Source: Glaciecola sp. 33A
GTDB taxonomy: Bacteria; Pseudomonadota; Gammaproteobacteria; Enterobacterales; Alteromonadaceae
Direction of reading: 5' to 3'
Assembly (NCBI RefSeq): GCF_002836745.1
Contig: NZ_PJAR01000032.1
Location: forward strand, 1 to 64,000
DNA length: 64,000 nt
Shown: piece by piece, positions 52,864 through 61,250 of the stretch
How positions within the stretch are numbered: the first letter of the stretch is position 1
Layout: every line of letters begins with the position of its first letter
Position numbers and translations under genes: made by a program
Notes under the pieces: generated by a model
Seen by the model: only the letters and a program-made list of their open reading frames with translations
What the model was told of the DNA's origin: nothing
The model's database searches: none

Positions 52864-52918
52864 CGCCGATGCAAAATTTGAACAGATCAGTACCCGTAAT
52901 CTGGTTGTTGCATCGGCG
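52864..52918 (-). terminator. Terminator of the DUF3300 gene
   Basis: Perfect 11-bp arms, CGCCGATGCAA (52864-52874) and TTGCATCGGCG (52908-52918), with an inner AGAT/ATCT pair. Read on the minus strand the stem is followed by TTTTTTC, so it ends transcription coming from 52998. It lies 18 bp beyond the convergent DUF2855 stop. Confidence 0.7.
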
Positions 52919-52997
52919 TCTGCGACAATCTTCTCCCATTGCTTTGTCAGCGATTCCTTAAGTTGTCACAAAACTGCTGAGGTGTTGCTATTGACAC

Positions 52998-54482
52998 TTA
53001 TTCTTTAGACCGTTTTACTATTTTGGTTCTTTGTACATTTTGTCGCTGCGGCTTGGATACCTGGCGCTGCGGCTTGGATACCTGGCGCTGCGGCTTGGAT
53101 ACCTGGCGCTGCGGCTTGGATACCTGACGCTGCGGCTTGGATACCTGGCGCTGCGGCTTGGATACTTGACGCTGCTGATTGGATACCTGGCGCTGCTGCT
53201 TGGATACTTGACGCTGCTGCGACACAATCGTCCTCTCAGACTGGCGCGAATTAAGCTGATTAAGACCTCTATCTTTACGCTCAATGTCTCTATTTTGCAT
53301 CGGCTTTGGTTGACGCGCCTCGGCTATATCCGCCTTTCTATATAACTTTTGTTGGCTGTTACTGGTCGCTTTGGAAAATTGACGCCGGGTCTGTTCTGCA
53401 CTACTGCGTGTAATTCTTCTATCCGAACTACGTACTTTTTCAAACTCACTGTGTCTATTTGTCACCCATGCGTTGCGCTTATAAGCGCTGTGTGTTGATT
53501 TATTACCCGCATATTTTTGACGTTCAATATGGCGCGTATGCCGTTTTACCGGAGTCCAACGCTGGTATTCTTTATGATGAACACGTTTATACTGTGTATT
53601 TTTGTAGTGGTAGGAATGCGCTTTGCGATAAGACCAATTTCTATTAATCGAAATGTAGTGATTACCCCAATTAATCCCGCCGAATAATAATCGGCTACCG
53701 ATATAGGCTGCTGGCGCAAAGTAAACATGGTTGTGGCGATAATGACGGGCATAATATGGTCTCGACCAACGATATGACGAACTCACATGCCAACTCGGTC
53801 CATAGATGATAGCGCTGTCATAATATGGCACGTAGACGAATTCATGGCGTCGTGGCTGGATAATAATGACACGCGCATCTTGTTCGCGCTCAACGACTAT
53901 CTCTATTTGTTCATCGTTTTTTAAATTACCCTGATCATAGGCCAATTCACGTAGTTTTTGCACGCGACTTAACACTAGTTCTTGATCATTTTTAAACGCA
54001 TCGCCTAAGTCACTTAACCAACCCAAGTCGTCGCTCATATTGTTCAAAATGTCTGGGAACGCGGTTAGTGCGATAACTGAAGCATCCCAGCCGTATTCCA
54101 GCGCGTCTTCTTGAATTGCTTCAATGGTATTTTTATCTAATCCATTTTTTTCATAATCGTTCAGATCAAATTGTGGATGCTGTTGAATAAACCGTGCAGC
54201 TTCGATCACTTCAAGTGGATACGTAGATGCAATTAAAATATGAGTCAACAAAGAATCGGGGTAAAGTGCGATAGGTGCCAACGCGGAATCAATCTGATCA
54301 TATTCGCTTTGAGACTGGCTTTTTTGAAATCCATACACTTTATTTGATTGCAATGAGGTCGCTTGGGCATAGTGCATGCCTAAGGTTAACGACACGGTCA
54401 ATAAGGCCGTGTAGCCAAGTGTTTTTATTACACTTGCAGATATTCTTGGTTTGTTTGCTGTTACTTTTCGATTCGTATTCAT
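52998..54482 (-). CDS. DUF3300 domain protein with heptapeptide repeat tail
   Basis: The product is 494 aa. AGGAGG precedes the ATG. The N-terminus has a signal-like helix (about 22-42). The DUF3300 domain follows (LAPIALYPDSLLTHILIASTYPLEVIEAARFIQQHP, about 68-103, and WDASVIALTAFPDILNNMSDDLGWLSDLGDAF). A His/Tyr/Arg-rich region (about 220-340) leads to a very basic Gln/Arg tail of eight 7-residue units (QRQVSKP, QRQVSKQ, QRQVSNQ; about 412-467). It is probably a periplasmic or envelope protein of unknown role. The tail is encoded by a 21-bp tandem repeat. Confidence 0.85.
   Translation of the reverse strand: MNTNRKVTANKPRISASVIKTLGYTALLTVSLTLGMHYAQATSLQSNKVYGFQKSQSQSEYDQIDSALAPIALYPDSLLTHILIASTYPLEVIEAARFIQQHPQFDLNDYEKNGLDKNTIEAIQEDALEYGWDASVIALTAFPDILNNMSDDLGWLSDLGDAFKNDQELVLSRVQKLRELAYDQGNLKNDEQIEIVVEREQDARVIIIQPRRHEFVYVPYYDSAIIYGPSWHVSSSYRWSRPYYARHYRHNHVYFAPAAYIGSRLLFGGINWGNHYISINRNWSYRKAHSYHYKNTQYKRVHHKEYQRWTPVKRHTRHIERQKYAGNKSTHSAYKRNAWVTNRHSEFEKVRSSDRRITRSSAEQTRRQFSKATSNSQQKLYRKADIAEARQPKPMQNRDIERKDRGLNQLNSRQSERTIVSQQRQVSKQQRQVSNQQRQVSKPQRQVSKPQRQVSKPQRQVSKPQRQVSKPQRQVSKPQRQNVQRTKIVKRSKE
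53044..53211 (-). repeat. 21-bp tandem repeat (8 units) coding for QRQVSKP heptapeptides
   Basis: On the plus strand the unit is CGCTGCGGCTTGGATACCTGG. Units one to six are nearly identical; units seven and eight differ more (CTGCTGATT, CTGCTGCTT). The period is a multiple of three, so copy-number change would alter tail length without a frameshift. Confidence 0.95.
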
Positions 54483-54570
54483 ACCGATATCCTCCTACTT
54501 GGATACCTATAGTTATACGCTAAGTAAACTTAACCGAAACTGAATAAAATTGAACTAGCAGTAAAATCGA

Positions 54571-55188
54571 TTATTTTAGGTGGTCAGCATTGAAGGTATG
54601 GCCTAACTTTTCAGTTTTCGTTTTAAGATAAGCTTTATTTTCGTCAGTAATACCATGGTCAATTGGCAAGCGCCTGACAACCTCAATACCCATGTCGTTT
54701 AATGCGTTAACCTTCTTAGGGTTATTTGTCATGAGTTCTACGCGTTTCACTTTCAGCGTATCAAGCATCGTCTTGCAGACACTGTAATCGCGTAAGTCGG
54801 CATCGAAACCCAAATGTTCGTTAGCTTCAACCGTGTCATAGCCTTCATCTTGTAAACGATACGCTTTAATTTTATTCAGTAAGCCTATACCACGACCCTC
54901 TTGGCGCAAATATAGTAAAACGCCACATCCATTGGCCACTATATTTTGCAGGGCTCTTTCCAACTGAAAACCACAATCGCACTTAGTACTGAACAGCGCG
55001 TCACCGGTTAAACACTCAGAATGAATGCGAACGGGAACCACATCATTTTCTGCCCATTCACCGTGTGACAAAGCAATATGTTCTTGATCGTTAGATGTAT
55101 CTACGAAACCGTGAATGACAAAATCGCCAAAGTGAGTGGGTAGTTTTGCACTACTCACAAATTCAAATGAAGTGTATGTATTACTCAT
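54571..55188 (-). CDS. ribA: GTP cyclohydrolase II
   Basis: The product is 205 aa, the stand-alone RibA length. Zinc ligands are Cys59, Cys70 and Cys72 (HSECLTGDALFSTKCDCG). The signature LRQEGRGIGLLNKIKAYRLQDEGYDTVEAN follows, then LMTNNPKKVNALNDMGIEV. It opens GTP to start riboflavin synthesis. It lies 65 bp downstream of the large signalling gene on the same strand. Confidence 0.96.
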   Translation of the reverse strand: MSNTYTSFEFVSSAKLPTHFGDFVIHGFVDTSNDQEHIALSHGEWAENDVVPVRIHSECLTGDALFSTKCDCGFQLERALQNIVANGCGVLLYLRQEGRGIGLLNKIKAYRLQDEGYDTVEANEHLGFDADLRDYSVCKTMLDTLKVKRVELMTNNPKKVNALNDMGIEVVRRLPIDHGITDENKAYLKTKTEKLGHTFNADHLK

Positions 55189-55253
55189 ATTTCTAGCTAT
55201 TTACCCTAAAAGTAAGCGATATTTGGGGGTGAAATTAAATTTTCTAACAGGTA

Positions 55254-58166
55254 CTACTCTTTCGTCCCATTATTATACGACAAAAAGTTGATTAAAGGTG
55301 CAGGTTCTGCAATACAATATCCTTGCGCAAAATCCAATCCCATTTTCCCAAGCTGTACCATAATCTCATCAGATTCAACAAACTCAGCGACAGTCTGAAT
55401 AGACATAGCGCCTGCAACATCACGAATTGAAGTTACCATTGCAAGATCAATTGGGTCAGTCAATATGTTGCGAATAAAATTACCATCAATTTTGACATAA
55501 TCGACCGGTAAGTTTTTTAAATAGGCATAACTAGAGAATCCACTGCCAAAGTCATCGATCGCGAATGTGCAGCCCAAGCGTTTAAATTGCTTGATAAAAG
55601 CGACAACGTCGTTCATTTTGATGATGGCCAATGTTTCCGTAATTTCAAAACATATTTTTTCGGGCGGGATATGGTACTTTTCAAATGCGTTAAGCAAGAA
55701 AAACTGAAAGTCGTCATCAGACAATGAGTGTCCGGTAATATTAATATTACACATAGCAAGTTTGTGCATATATTCAGAGTTTGTGTTTAACCAAATAAAA
55801 TAGTTCTCAATAACCCACTTATCTATTTTATTACTTAAATTACAGCGCTCGGCCGCAGGCATAAAAAATTCTGGGATTGTCAAGTCACCGGTTTCGGTCC
55901 TTAAGCGAATAAGGATCTCATAGTAATCATTGTCATCTGATTTATTAAGTGGACGATAATGTTGAAAATACAGTTCAAATGAATCTTCTTTTAACGCTCG
56001 CGTAACTTCGTTAACCCAGTAAAGTTCCCTCTCGTAACTATTTTTTGTGTTCATATCTTTTGAAAACTCATGCACCTTATCGCGACCACTTTCTTTGGCA
56101 ACGATACAGGCTGTGTCTGCAAAACTGAGTAACTCTTCGGCGTCAGCTGCATTGAGTTCACGCCTTGCAATACCGATACTCACACTTTGACTAAAGCGAT
56201 GGCGATCCCACTTAAATTCAAAGTTACGTACCTGAGAAAAAATTTTCTCAATTGTTGCATTAATTCTACTTTCATCATTATATTCGACAATAAGACCAAA
56301 TTCATCCGCACTTAAGCGAGCGAAAATCCATTTGGGATCGAATACTTCATACAGTTCATGCGCAAGTTCCTTTATGAATACATCTCCGGCAGCGTGACCA
56401 CAGGTATCATTGATAATTTTAAACTGATCGACATCAATATAAAACACCGCGAATTTTTCACTGCTAACCTTACTGTGTGTGATTTTATCATTCAATAGTT
56501 GCAAAAAGTGACGACGATTATGCAAGCCTGTTAATTGATCGTGCGTATTCAAATACTGCAGATTAATTTGATTTACTCTGCGTTCGGTAATATCGAATAG
56601 GCTACCAAAATGTTCTGCATCACCTTTGGCTTTTACTATTTGGCTTGAAATTGAAAACCAAAATTCTCTGCCATCAACTCGCTTCCCTCTAAATTCTTTA
56701 CCTATGACTGTTCGTTGCGAGGATAGCTCTCCTAATAATAAGTCGGCCTCAACAGGGTCTGAAAACAAATCATGTATTTTATGCAAAGTGGTCAGCAGTT
56801 GTTGCTCTGACTCAAAACCAAAAAGTGACGTAAACGCGGCATTTACGCGCAGTAACGTTCCGTCAGATTTGGCTGCGTATAAACCCTCCGCGGTATTATC
56901 AAAAACATCTGCAAAGTGCTGGAGATTGCTAATAATCGTCGCTTGCTCATATTCTTGTCGATACACCAATGAATGCTCTCGACTAATAATCGCCACACCG
57001 ACCAGCATTATCCCAAAACAAGTAAAGGCAAATGGCAATGCTGCTGAATAGCTTAAATGACTGGCACCTTGTGCAAATGAGAGCACTTCCAATAAAGCAA
57101 CTAAGCCAATTGCAAGCCAACCACAGAAGTAGATAATAGTGCTGCGCATATCAATTTTAGAGCGATAAATAAGTGTGGCGAAGAGTTTGCTGACTAAAAA
57201 CGCGCTGATGATACCTAGAATAGAGATTAACTGCCAAAAGTCGTTGTACAAAAACAAAGTAATGATAGGGACTGCCAGCAAAAAGTAGTGTGCTCGCAGC
57301 CAAACACGAGATACCGGTACAAATATATCGCGACCAATCTTAATCGCGGCAAATAAACTTATTGTTAAACTAAAGGCCGTTATTTCAGCAGCAAAGGCGG
57401 GCAGGTTAAATAAACTGGGTAAAATACCCTCGGCGCTAAGTAATGTGGTCATCGAGGCAACTGAAAATATTGCAAACCAAAAGCGAGCAGGCGCATTCTT
57501 GAGCATGTATGTGATTAAGAAGTAGGTCGCTAATAGTGATAAACCGCCGCTAAGCGCACCGAGCAAAATAAGTCGAATGCTGCTTTGTTGCTCAAAGCTG
57601 TGTTCATCCCATAATTCGACAGGCAATATTGCAGGACCGTCGTCATTTATTCGCAAGTACACACTAAGTCGTTGATCGGGGCGAGAAGTGAGGGCCATTC
57701 TAAAACCATGTAGACCGCTTGCCGCTGAATTTGGGTTGGCATTATTGCGTTGAATGGACTGTATAATGCGGCCTTGATCATCGACTAAAAAACCATCTAT
57801 GCGATCAATAAAGGTATTTCCGGCAATAAGCATGAGCGGAATATTAATGTTACCGCTATTTTGAATTTGGAAACGGACCCACAGGACTTTGTTTTCAGGA
57901 ATGGGGGTAAGCGAAAATGTCCGTTGCCACTGAGTCAGTTGGACCACATCAGACAGCAATAACCCTTCACTGGTGTAGTGCAATACGGCTATATTTTGCA
58001 AATTAATCGACGTAGTTATTTCTGTTGCTTCGACGATATTAATGGCATCAGTGGTTGACTGTTCTTGGCAGAATGCCTTTAGTGGCAGTGCACTCACAGT
58101 TATTAACAGTCCAATAATTAAATACTGAGCAAATATTGCTTTCAATTTCATTATGTCCTTTTGCAA
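55254..58166 (-). CDS. 7TMR-DISM sensor with PAS, degenerate GGDEF and EAL domains
   Basis: The product is 970 aa. Order: signal segment (about 8-33), periplasmic 7TMR-DISM extracellular 2 domain (about 45-190), seven transmembrane helices (about 200-395), PAS (about 412-535), GGDEF (about 540-705) and EAL (about 720-960). The GGDEF active site is LSADEF (about 617), lacking both Gly, so cyclase activity is unlikely. The EAL domain keeps the main metal and catalytic residues (YEILIRL, INITG, FEITET, AIDDFGSGFS, YVKIDGNFI, AEFVES), so it is probably an active c-di-GMP phosphodiesterase. The ligand is unknown. Confidence 0.9.
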   Translation of the reverse strand: MQKDIMKLKAIFAQYLIIGLLITVSALPLKAFCQEQSTTDAINIVEATEITTSINLQNIAVLHYTSEGLLLSDVVQLTQWQRTFSLTPIPENKVLWVRFQIQNSGNINIPLMLIAGNTFIDRIDGFLVDDQGRIIQSIQRNNANPNSAASGLHGFRMALTSRPDQRLSVYLRINDDGPAILPVELWDEHSFEQQSSIRLILLGALSGGLSLLATYFLITYMLKNAPARFWFAIFSVASMTTLLSAEGILPSLFNLPAFAAEITAFSLTISLFAAIKIGRDIFVPVSRVWLRAHYFLLAVPIITLFLYNDFWQLISILGIISAFLVSKLFATLIYRSKIDMRSTIIYFCGWLAIGLVALLEVLSFAQGASHLSYSAALPFAFTCFGIMLVGVAIISREHSLVYRQEYEQATIISNLQHFADVFDNTAEGLYAAKSDGTLLRVNAAFTSLFGFESEQQLLTTLHKIHDLFSDPVEADLLLGELSSQRTVIGKEFRGKRVDGREFWFSISSQIVKAKGDAEHFGSLFDITERRVNQINLQYLNTHDQLTGLHNRRHFLQLLNDKITHSKVSSEKFAVFYIDVDQFKIINDTCGHAAGDVFIKELAHELYEVFDPKWIFARLSADEFGLIVEYNDESRINATIEKIFSQVRNFEFKWDRHRFSQSVSIGIARRELNAADAEELLSFADTACIVAKESGRDKVHEFSKDMNTKNSYERELYWVNEVTRALKEDSFELYFQHYRPLNKSDDNDYYEILIRLRTETGDLTIPEFFMPAAERCNLSNKIDKWVIENYFIWLNTNSEYMHKLAMCNINITGHSLSDDDFQFFLLNAFEKYHIPPEKICFEITETLAIIKMNDVVAFIKQFKRLGCTFAIDDFGSGFSSYAYLKNLPVDYVKIDGNFIRNILTDPIDLAMVTSIRDVAGAMSIQTVAEFVESDEIMVQLGKMGLDFAQGYCIAEPAPLINFLSYNNGTKE

Positions 58167-58338
58167 CTCAAGCGCTATCTTAGTCTTAAAACAGGGCTTG
58201 TGTGAAGGAAAAACATATCTGGTTTAACCATTCAAATAACTGATATTATTAATGAAAACGCTTATCGAGAGCGCTTACCTTGTAGATAGTAACTCAAGCT
58301 TGCGCTAGCGGATACAAAACAACGCCCCGCTGTATAAC

Positions 58339-59823
58339 TTAACTGCTACATGACAATGAAATACCTTTTTGTGGATTGGCTGGAGGCTCAGAAAAACGCG
58401 CAAATTCAGGATGGTCTTCAAATGGCGAGGTCAGCACTGTTACTAGCGTCTCCAAAATGGAAAAATCATCCTCTTCAGCAGCTTCAATAGCTTCTTGCAC
58501 TAAATGATTTCGCAATACAAACTTGGGGTTAACCGCAAGCATTTGCTGTTGAATTTGCGTCCAACTGCTGTTTGACAACGAGAGCAGGCTTTGTTGTATC
58601 TCATGATAATTAACACACCACTGGCGAACCCGATCTGCTTGTACAAAGTTATCGGATATACTGTTTAAATCTAGGGTTTCCAATGATAGTAATTGTTCAC
58701 TAACTAAACGAAACGATTGATGGAAATCGGCTTTTTCGTCCTGCAAAATAGTCATCCATTCAGCTATTAATACATCAATTTCAGCGGCCAGTTGGGTATC
58801 ATTGATGGCATGTTCATAAAGACCCAAACGACGCTTCATTAATATTTGATATTCGTTTATGAAGGTAGTTTCATAGGTAGTCAATACTGTTTTTATTTCG
58901 TCAATTTCTAAAAATGAGGTGAATGCATGCGCTAAGGCATTCAAATTCCACAGTCCGATACTGGGTTGCTGGTCAAAAGCATACCTTCCAGCATGATCAG
59001 AGCTATTACACACATACTCCGGAATAAAATCATCTAGGAAAGCATACGGACCGTAATCAAAAGTGATGCCATGAATAGACATATTATCGGTATTCATTAC
59101 ACCATGGTTAAATCCATAAGCCTGCCAATTTGCGATCATCAAAGCGGTGTTTGTGACAATACTTTGGAACATGTCTTGGTGTGGTGTTGATGAACTTAAA
59201 CAACTCCGGAAGTGGTGTTTAAATGAGTAATTAAATAAGGCTTCTAGTTGCTGCGGCTGATTGCTGTGATGAAAATACTCAAAGTGCCCAAACCGTATGT
59301 GACTTTGGCAGGTTCTGATCATCATTGCACCGCGTTCTCGCTGTTCGCGATGCACGGGTTCGTTACTGGTCAATAAGCACAGAGAGCGACTACTTGGAAT
59401 ACCTAGAACATGCAAGGCCTCGCCCGCAAGGTATTCCCGAATGGTAGAGCGCAAAACAGCTCTTCCGTCGGCTTGACGACTATAGGGTGTTTGACCGGCA
59501 CCTTTTAAATGCAGATCCCAGAAAGCTCCATTTGGCGCTTTAATTTCGCCTAGCAATAACCCACGACCATCACCGAGGTTTGGATTCCATTGGCCAAATT
59601 GATGTCCACCGTACTTTTGAGCAACACTATTTGCTTGTAATTCACCATGTTCACCAAATAATGCTGATAATAACGCGTCGGTTTCAAGTTCCTTAAGATC
59701 GATACCTAATTCAGCTGCTAGTGATTCATTGCGCACAGCAACTCTGGCACCGGTAACGGGGAACGGTTTTACTTGGCTGCTAATAGCGCTTAGTTCTGTG
59801 GCATAATGATGAAAAAGTTGCAT
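58339..59823 (-). CDS. selO: Protein adenylyltransferase SelO
   Basis: The product is 494 aa. Motifs: YGGHQFGQWNPNLGDGRGLLLGEI (about 90-113), LKGAGQTPYSRQADGRAVLRSTIREYLAGEAL, and HGVMNTDNMSIHGITFDYGPYAFLDDF (about 240-266), the pseudokinase metal and nucleotide sites. SelO transfers AMP from ATP to proteins. The C-terminus SLSCSS has Cys492 in the position that is selenocysteine in some homologues. It is divergent from the cytochrome gene. Confidence 0.95.
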   Translation of the reverse strand: MQLFHHYATELSAISSQVKPFPVTGARVAVRNESLAAELGIDLKELETDALLSALFGEHGELQANSVAQKYGGHQFGQWNPNLGDGRGLLLGEIKAPNGAFWDLHLKGAGQTPYSRQADGRAVLRSTIREYLAGEALHVLGIPSSRSLCLLTSNEPVHREQRERGAMMIRTCQSHIRFGHFEYFHHSNQPQQLEALFNYSFKHHFRSCLSSSTPHQDMFQSIVTNTALMIANWQAYGFNHGVMNTDNMSIHGITFDYGPYAFLDDFIPEYVCNSSDHAGRYAFDQQPSIGLWNLNALAHAFTSFLEIDEIKTVLTTYETTFINEYQILMKRRLGLYEHAINDTQLAAEIDVLIAEWMTILQDEKADFHQSFRLVSEQLLSLETLDLNSISDNFVQADRVRQWCVNYHEIQQSLLSLSNSSWTQIQQQMLAVNPKFVLRNHLVQEAIEAAEEDDFSILETLVTVLTSPFEDHPEFARFSEPPANPQKGISLSCSS

Positions 59824-59884
59824 GCTATCTCGTTTGAATTAGTATGCAACGACTATACGTTAGTTTTGTGCAAAGGAATCAATA

Positions 59885-60250
59885 ATGAGAAAAATAATTA
59901 AAAGAAATAAGACAAGAATATCCTTAAATAAAAAACTCCTTGCACTAATCGTGTTTTCTGTCGCGAGCCTTTCAGCGTGCGCAGATACAATATTACAAGG
60001 TGATGTTGAACGAGGCTCAGAAATCTCCATGGTTTGCGGCATGTGTCATGGCGTAAATGGCATCTCAAACATACCTATCTACCCAAATTTGGCAGGTCAA
60101 AAAGAACAATATCTAGTCCTCCAATTGAAAGCATTCCGAAGTGGCGAACGGGTAAATATAGCGATGACCTCGCATGCACAAAAACTAACAGACCAAGATA
60201 TTGCTGATCTATCAGCTTACTATGCGCAACTCGATCCAAAGCCTCAATAA
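59885..60250 (+). CDS. Class I c-type cytochrome
   Basis: The product is 121 aa. The signal peptide has a possible lipobox LSAC (Cys32). The heme site is CGMCHG (Cys51, Cys54, His55), and the distal Met is probably in IAMTSHA (about 98). The helix DLSAYYAQL closes the domain, as in cytochrome c553/c4-half proteins. It acts as a periplasmic electron carrier; no partner is adjacent. Confidence 0.9.
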   Translation: MRKIIKRNKTRISLNKKLLALIVFSVASLSACADTILQGDVERGSEISMVCGMCHGVNGISNIPIYPNLAGQKEQYLVLQLKAFRSGERVNIAMTSHAQKLTDQDIADLSAYYAQLDPKPQ

Positions 60251-60392
60251 AACTTTTTAAATCTAAATGACCTGTCAATAAGTATAAATAATCTACTATA
60301 CGACGAAAACTCAATTGAGAATTATATTTCCTCTCAGTCCATAAGGGCAGTCTCTATAAAAGATTTTTGTCAGGGTATTTTATAAGGATCTA

Positions 60393-60457
60393 GTACAAGG
60401 CTTTTGTAAAAGGCGTTTGTAAAAGGCGTTTGTAAAAGGCTTTTGTAAAAGGCTTTT
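60393..60457 (+). repeat. 13-bp tandem repeat, five units
   Basis: Unit GTAAAAGGC(G/T)TTT; five copies, the first with one change, followed by a decayed sixth. Each unit is nearly self-complementary (AAAAGGCTTTT). It lies 84 bp upstream of the GST gene. Confidence 0.9.
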
Positions 60458-60540
60458 ATATAAAGCCTATGTGAAAAATGTTGCGGTTGCATAAATAATC
60501 GCAATGAATGGAATAACAAATTAACGCTGAAGGAGAAAAT

Positions 60541-61209
60541 ATGTTTCAGTTACACCATTTGAATAACTCACGCTCTCAACGCATCGTTTGGATGTTGGAA
60601 TCCGTCGGCGCAGATTATGAGATTAAGATCTACAGGCGCGATGCTACAACCAATTTAGCTCCACCTGAGTTGAAAAAAATCCATCCATTGGGCAGAGCTC
60701 CCGTGTTGATCCACGACGGCAAGGTGATTGCTGAATCAGGCGCTATTTGTGATTACATCGCGAGGCAATTTCCGGATTCCGGAATGTTACCGGACGAGAG
60801 CGCACATAGTTTCAACGATGTGCAATTTTGGTCGCACTACGCGGAAGGTAGCTTCATGCCGTCGTTAGTAACCAGTATGGTGCTTGAAAAAGCGAGGGAG
60901 AAAGTCAGTCCATTTTTTGTTCGTTATGTTGCAGACAAAATAATTGATGGTGTAATGGATGCTTACTTTGGTAAAAATATTGAAGCAAATTTAGTTTTCG
61001 TTGAAGGCCATTTGGCAGACAACAAATGGTTTGTCGGCGACATACCGACGCTCGCTGATGTACAGATGAGTTTTGGCCTTGAAGGTTTATTTGACAGTGG
61101 CAAACTTAAGCCTTTTAAGCATATGACGACTTACGTTCAGCAACTTAGAAACTTGCAAAGCCACAGAACCGCCACGGCTAAGATGAAAGAGGCTGAAGCG
61201 TCTTTTTAA
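60541..61209 (+). CDS. Glutathione S-transferase
   Basis: The product is 222 aa with GGAG ahead of the ATG. The N-terminal thioredoxin-like domain begins FQLHHLNNSRSQRIVWMLESVG (active-site Ser likely in NNSRSQR). GRAPVLIHDGKVIAESGAICDYIA carries the Ser that contacts glutathione. The C-terminal domain ends with IPTLADVQMSF. The substrate is unknown. It is convergent with recQ. Confidence 0.92.
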   Translation: MFQLHHLNNSRSQRIVWMLESVGADYEIKIYRRDATTNLAPPELKKIHPLGRAPVLIHDGKVIAESGAICDYIARQFPDSGMLPDESAHSFNDVQFWSHYAEGSFMPSLVTSMVLEKAREKVSPFFVRYVADKIIDGVMDAYFGKNIEANLVFVEGHLADNKWFVGDIPTLADVQMSFGLEGLFDSGKLKPFKHMTTYVQQLRNLQSHRTATAKMKEAEASF

Positions 61210-61250
61210 TTAACTGGCACGGTCGGTTAGCAGGGTAATTGTATAAGGCC

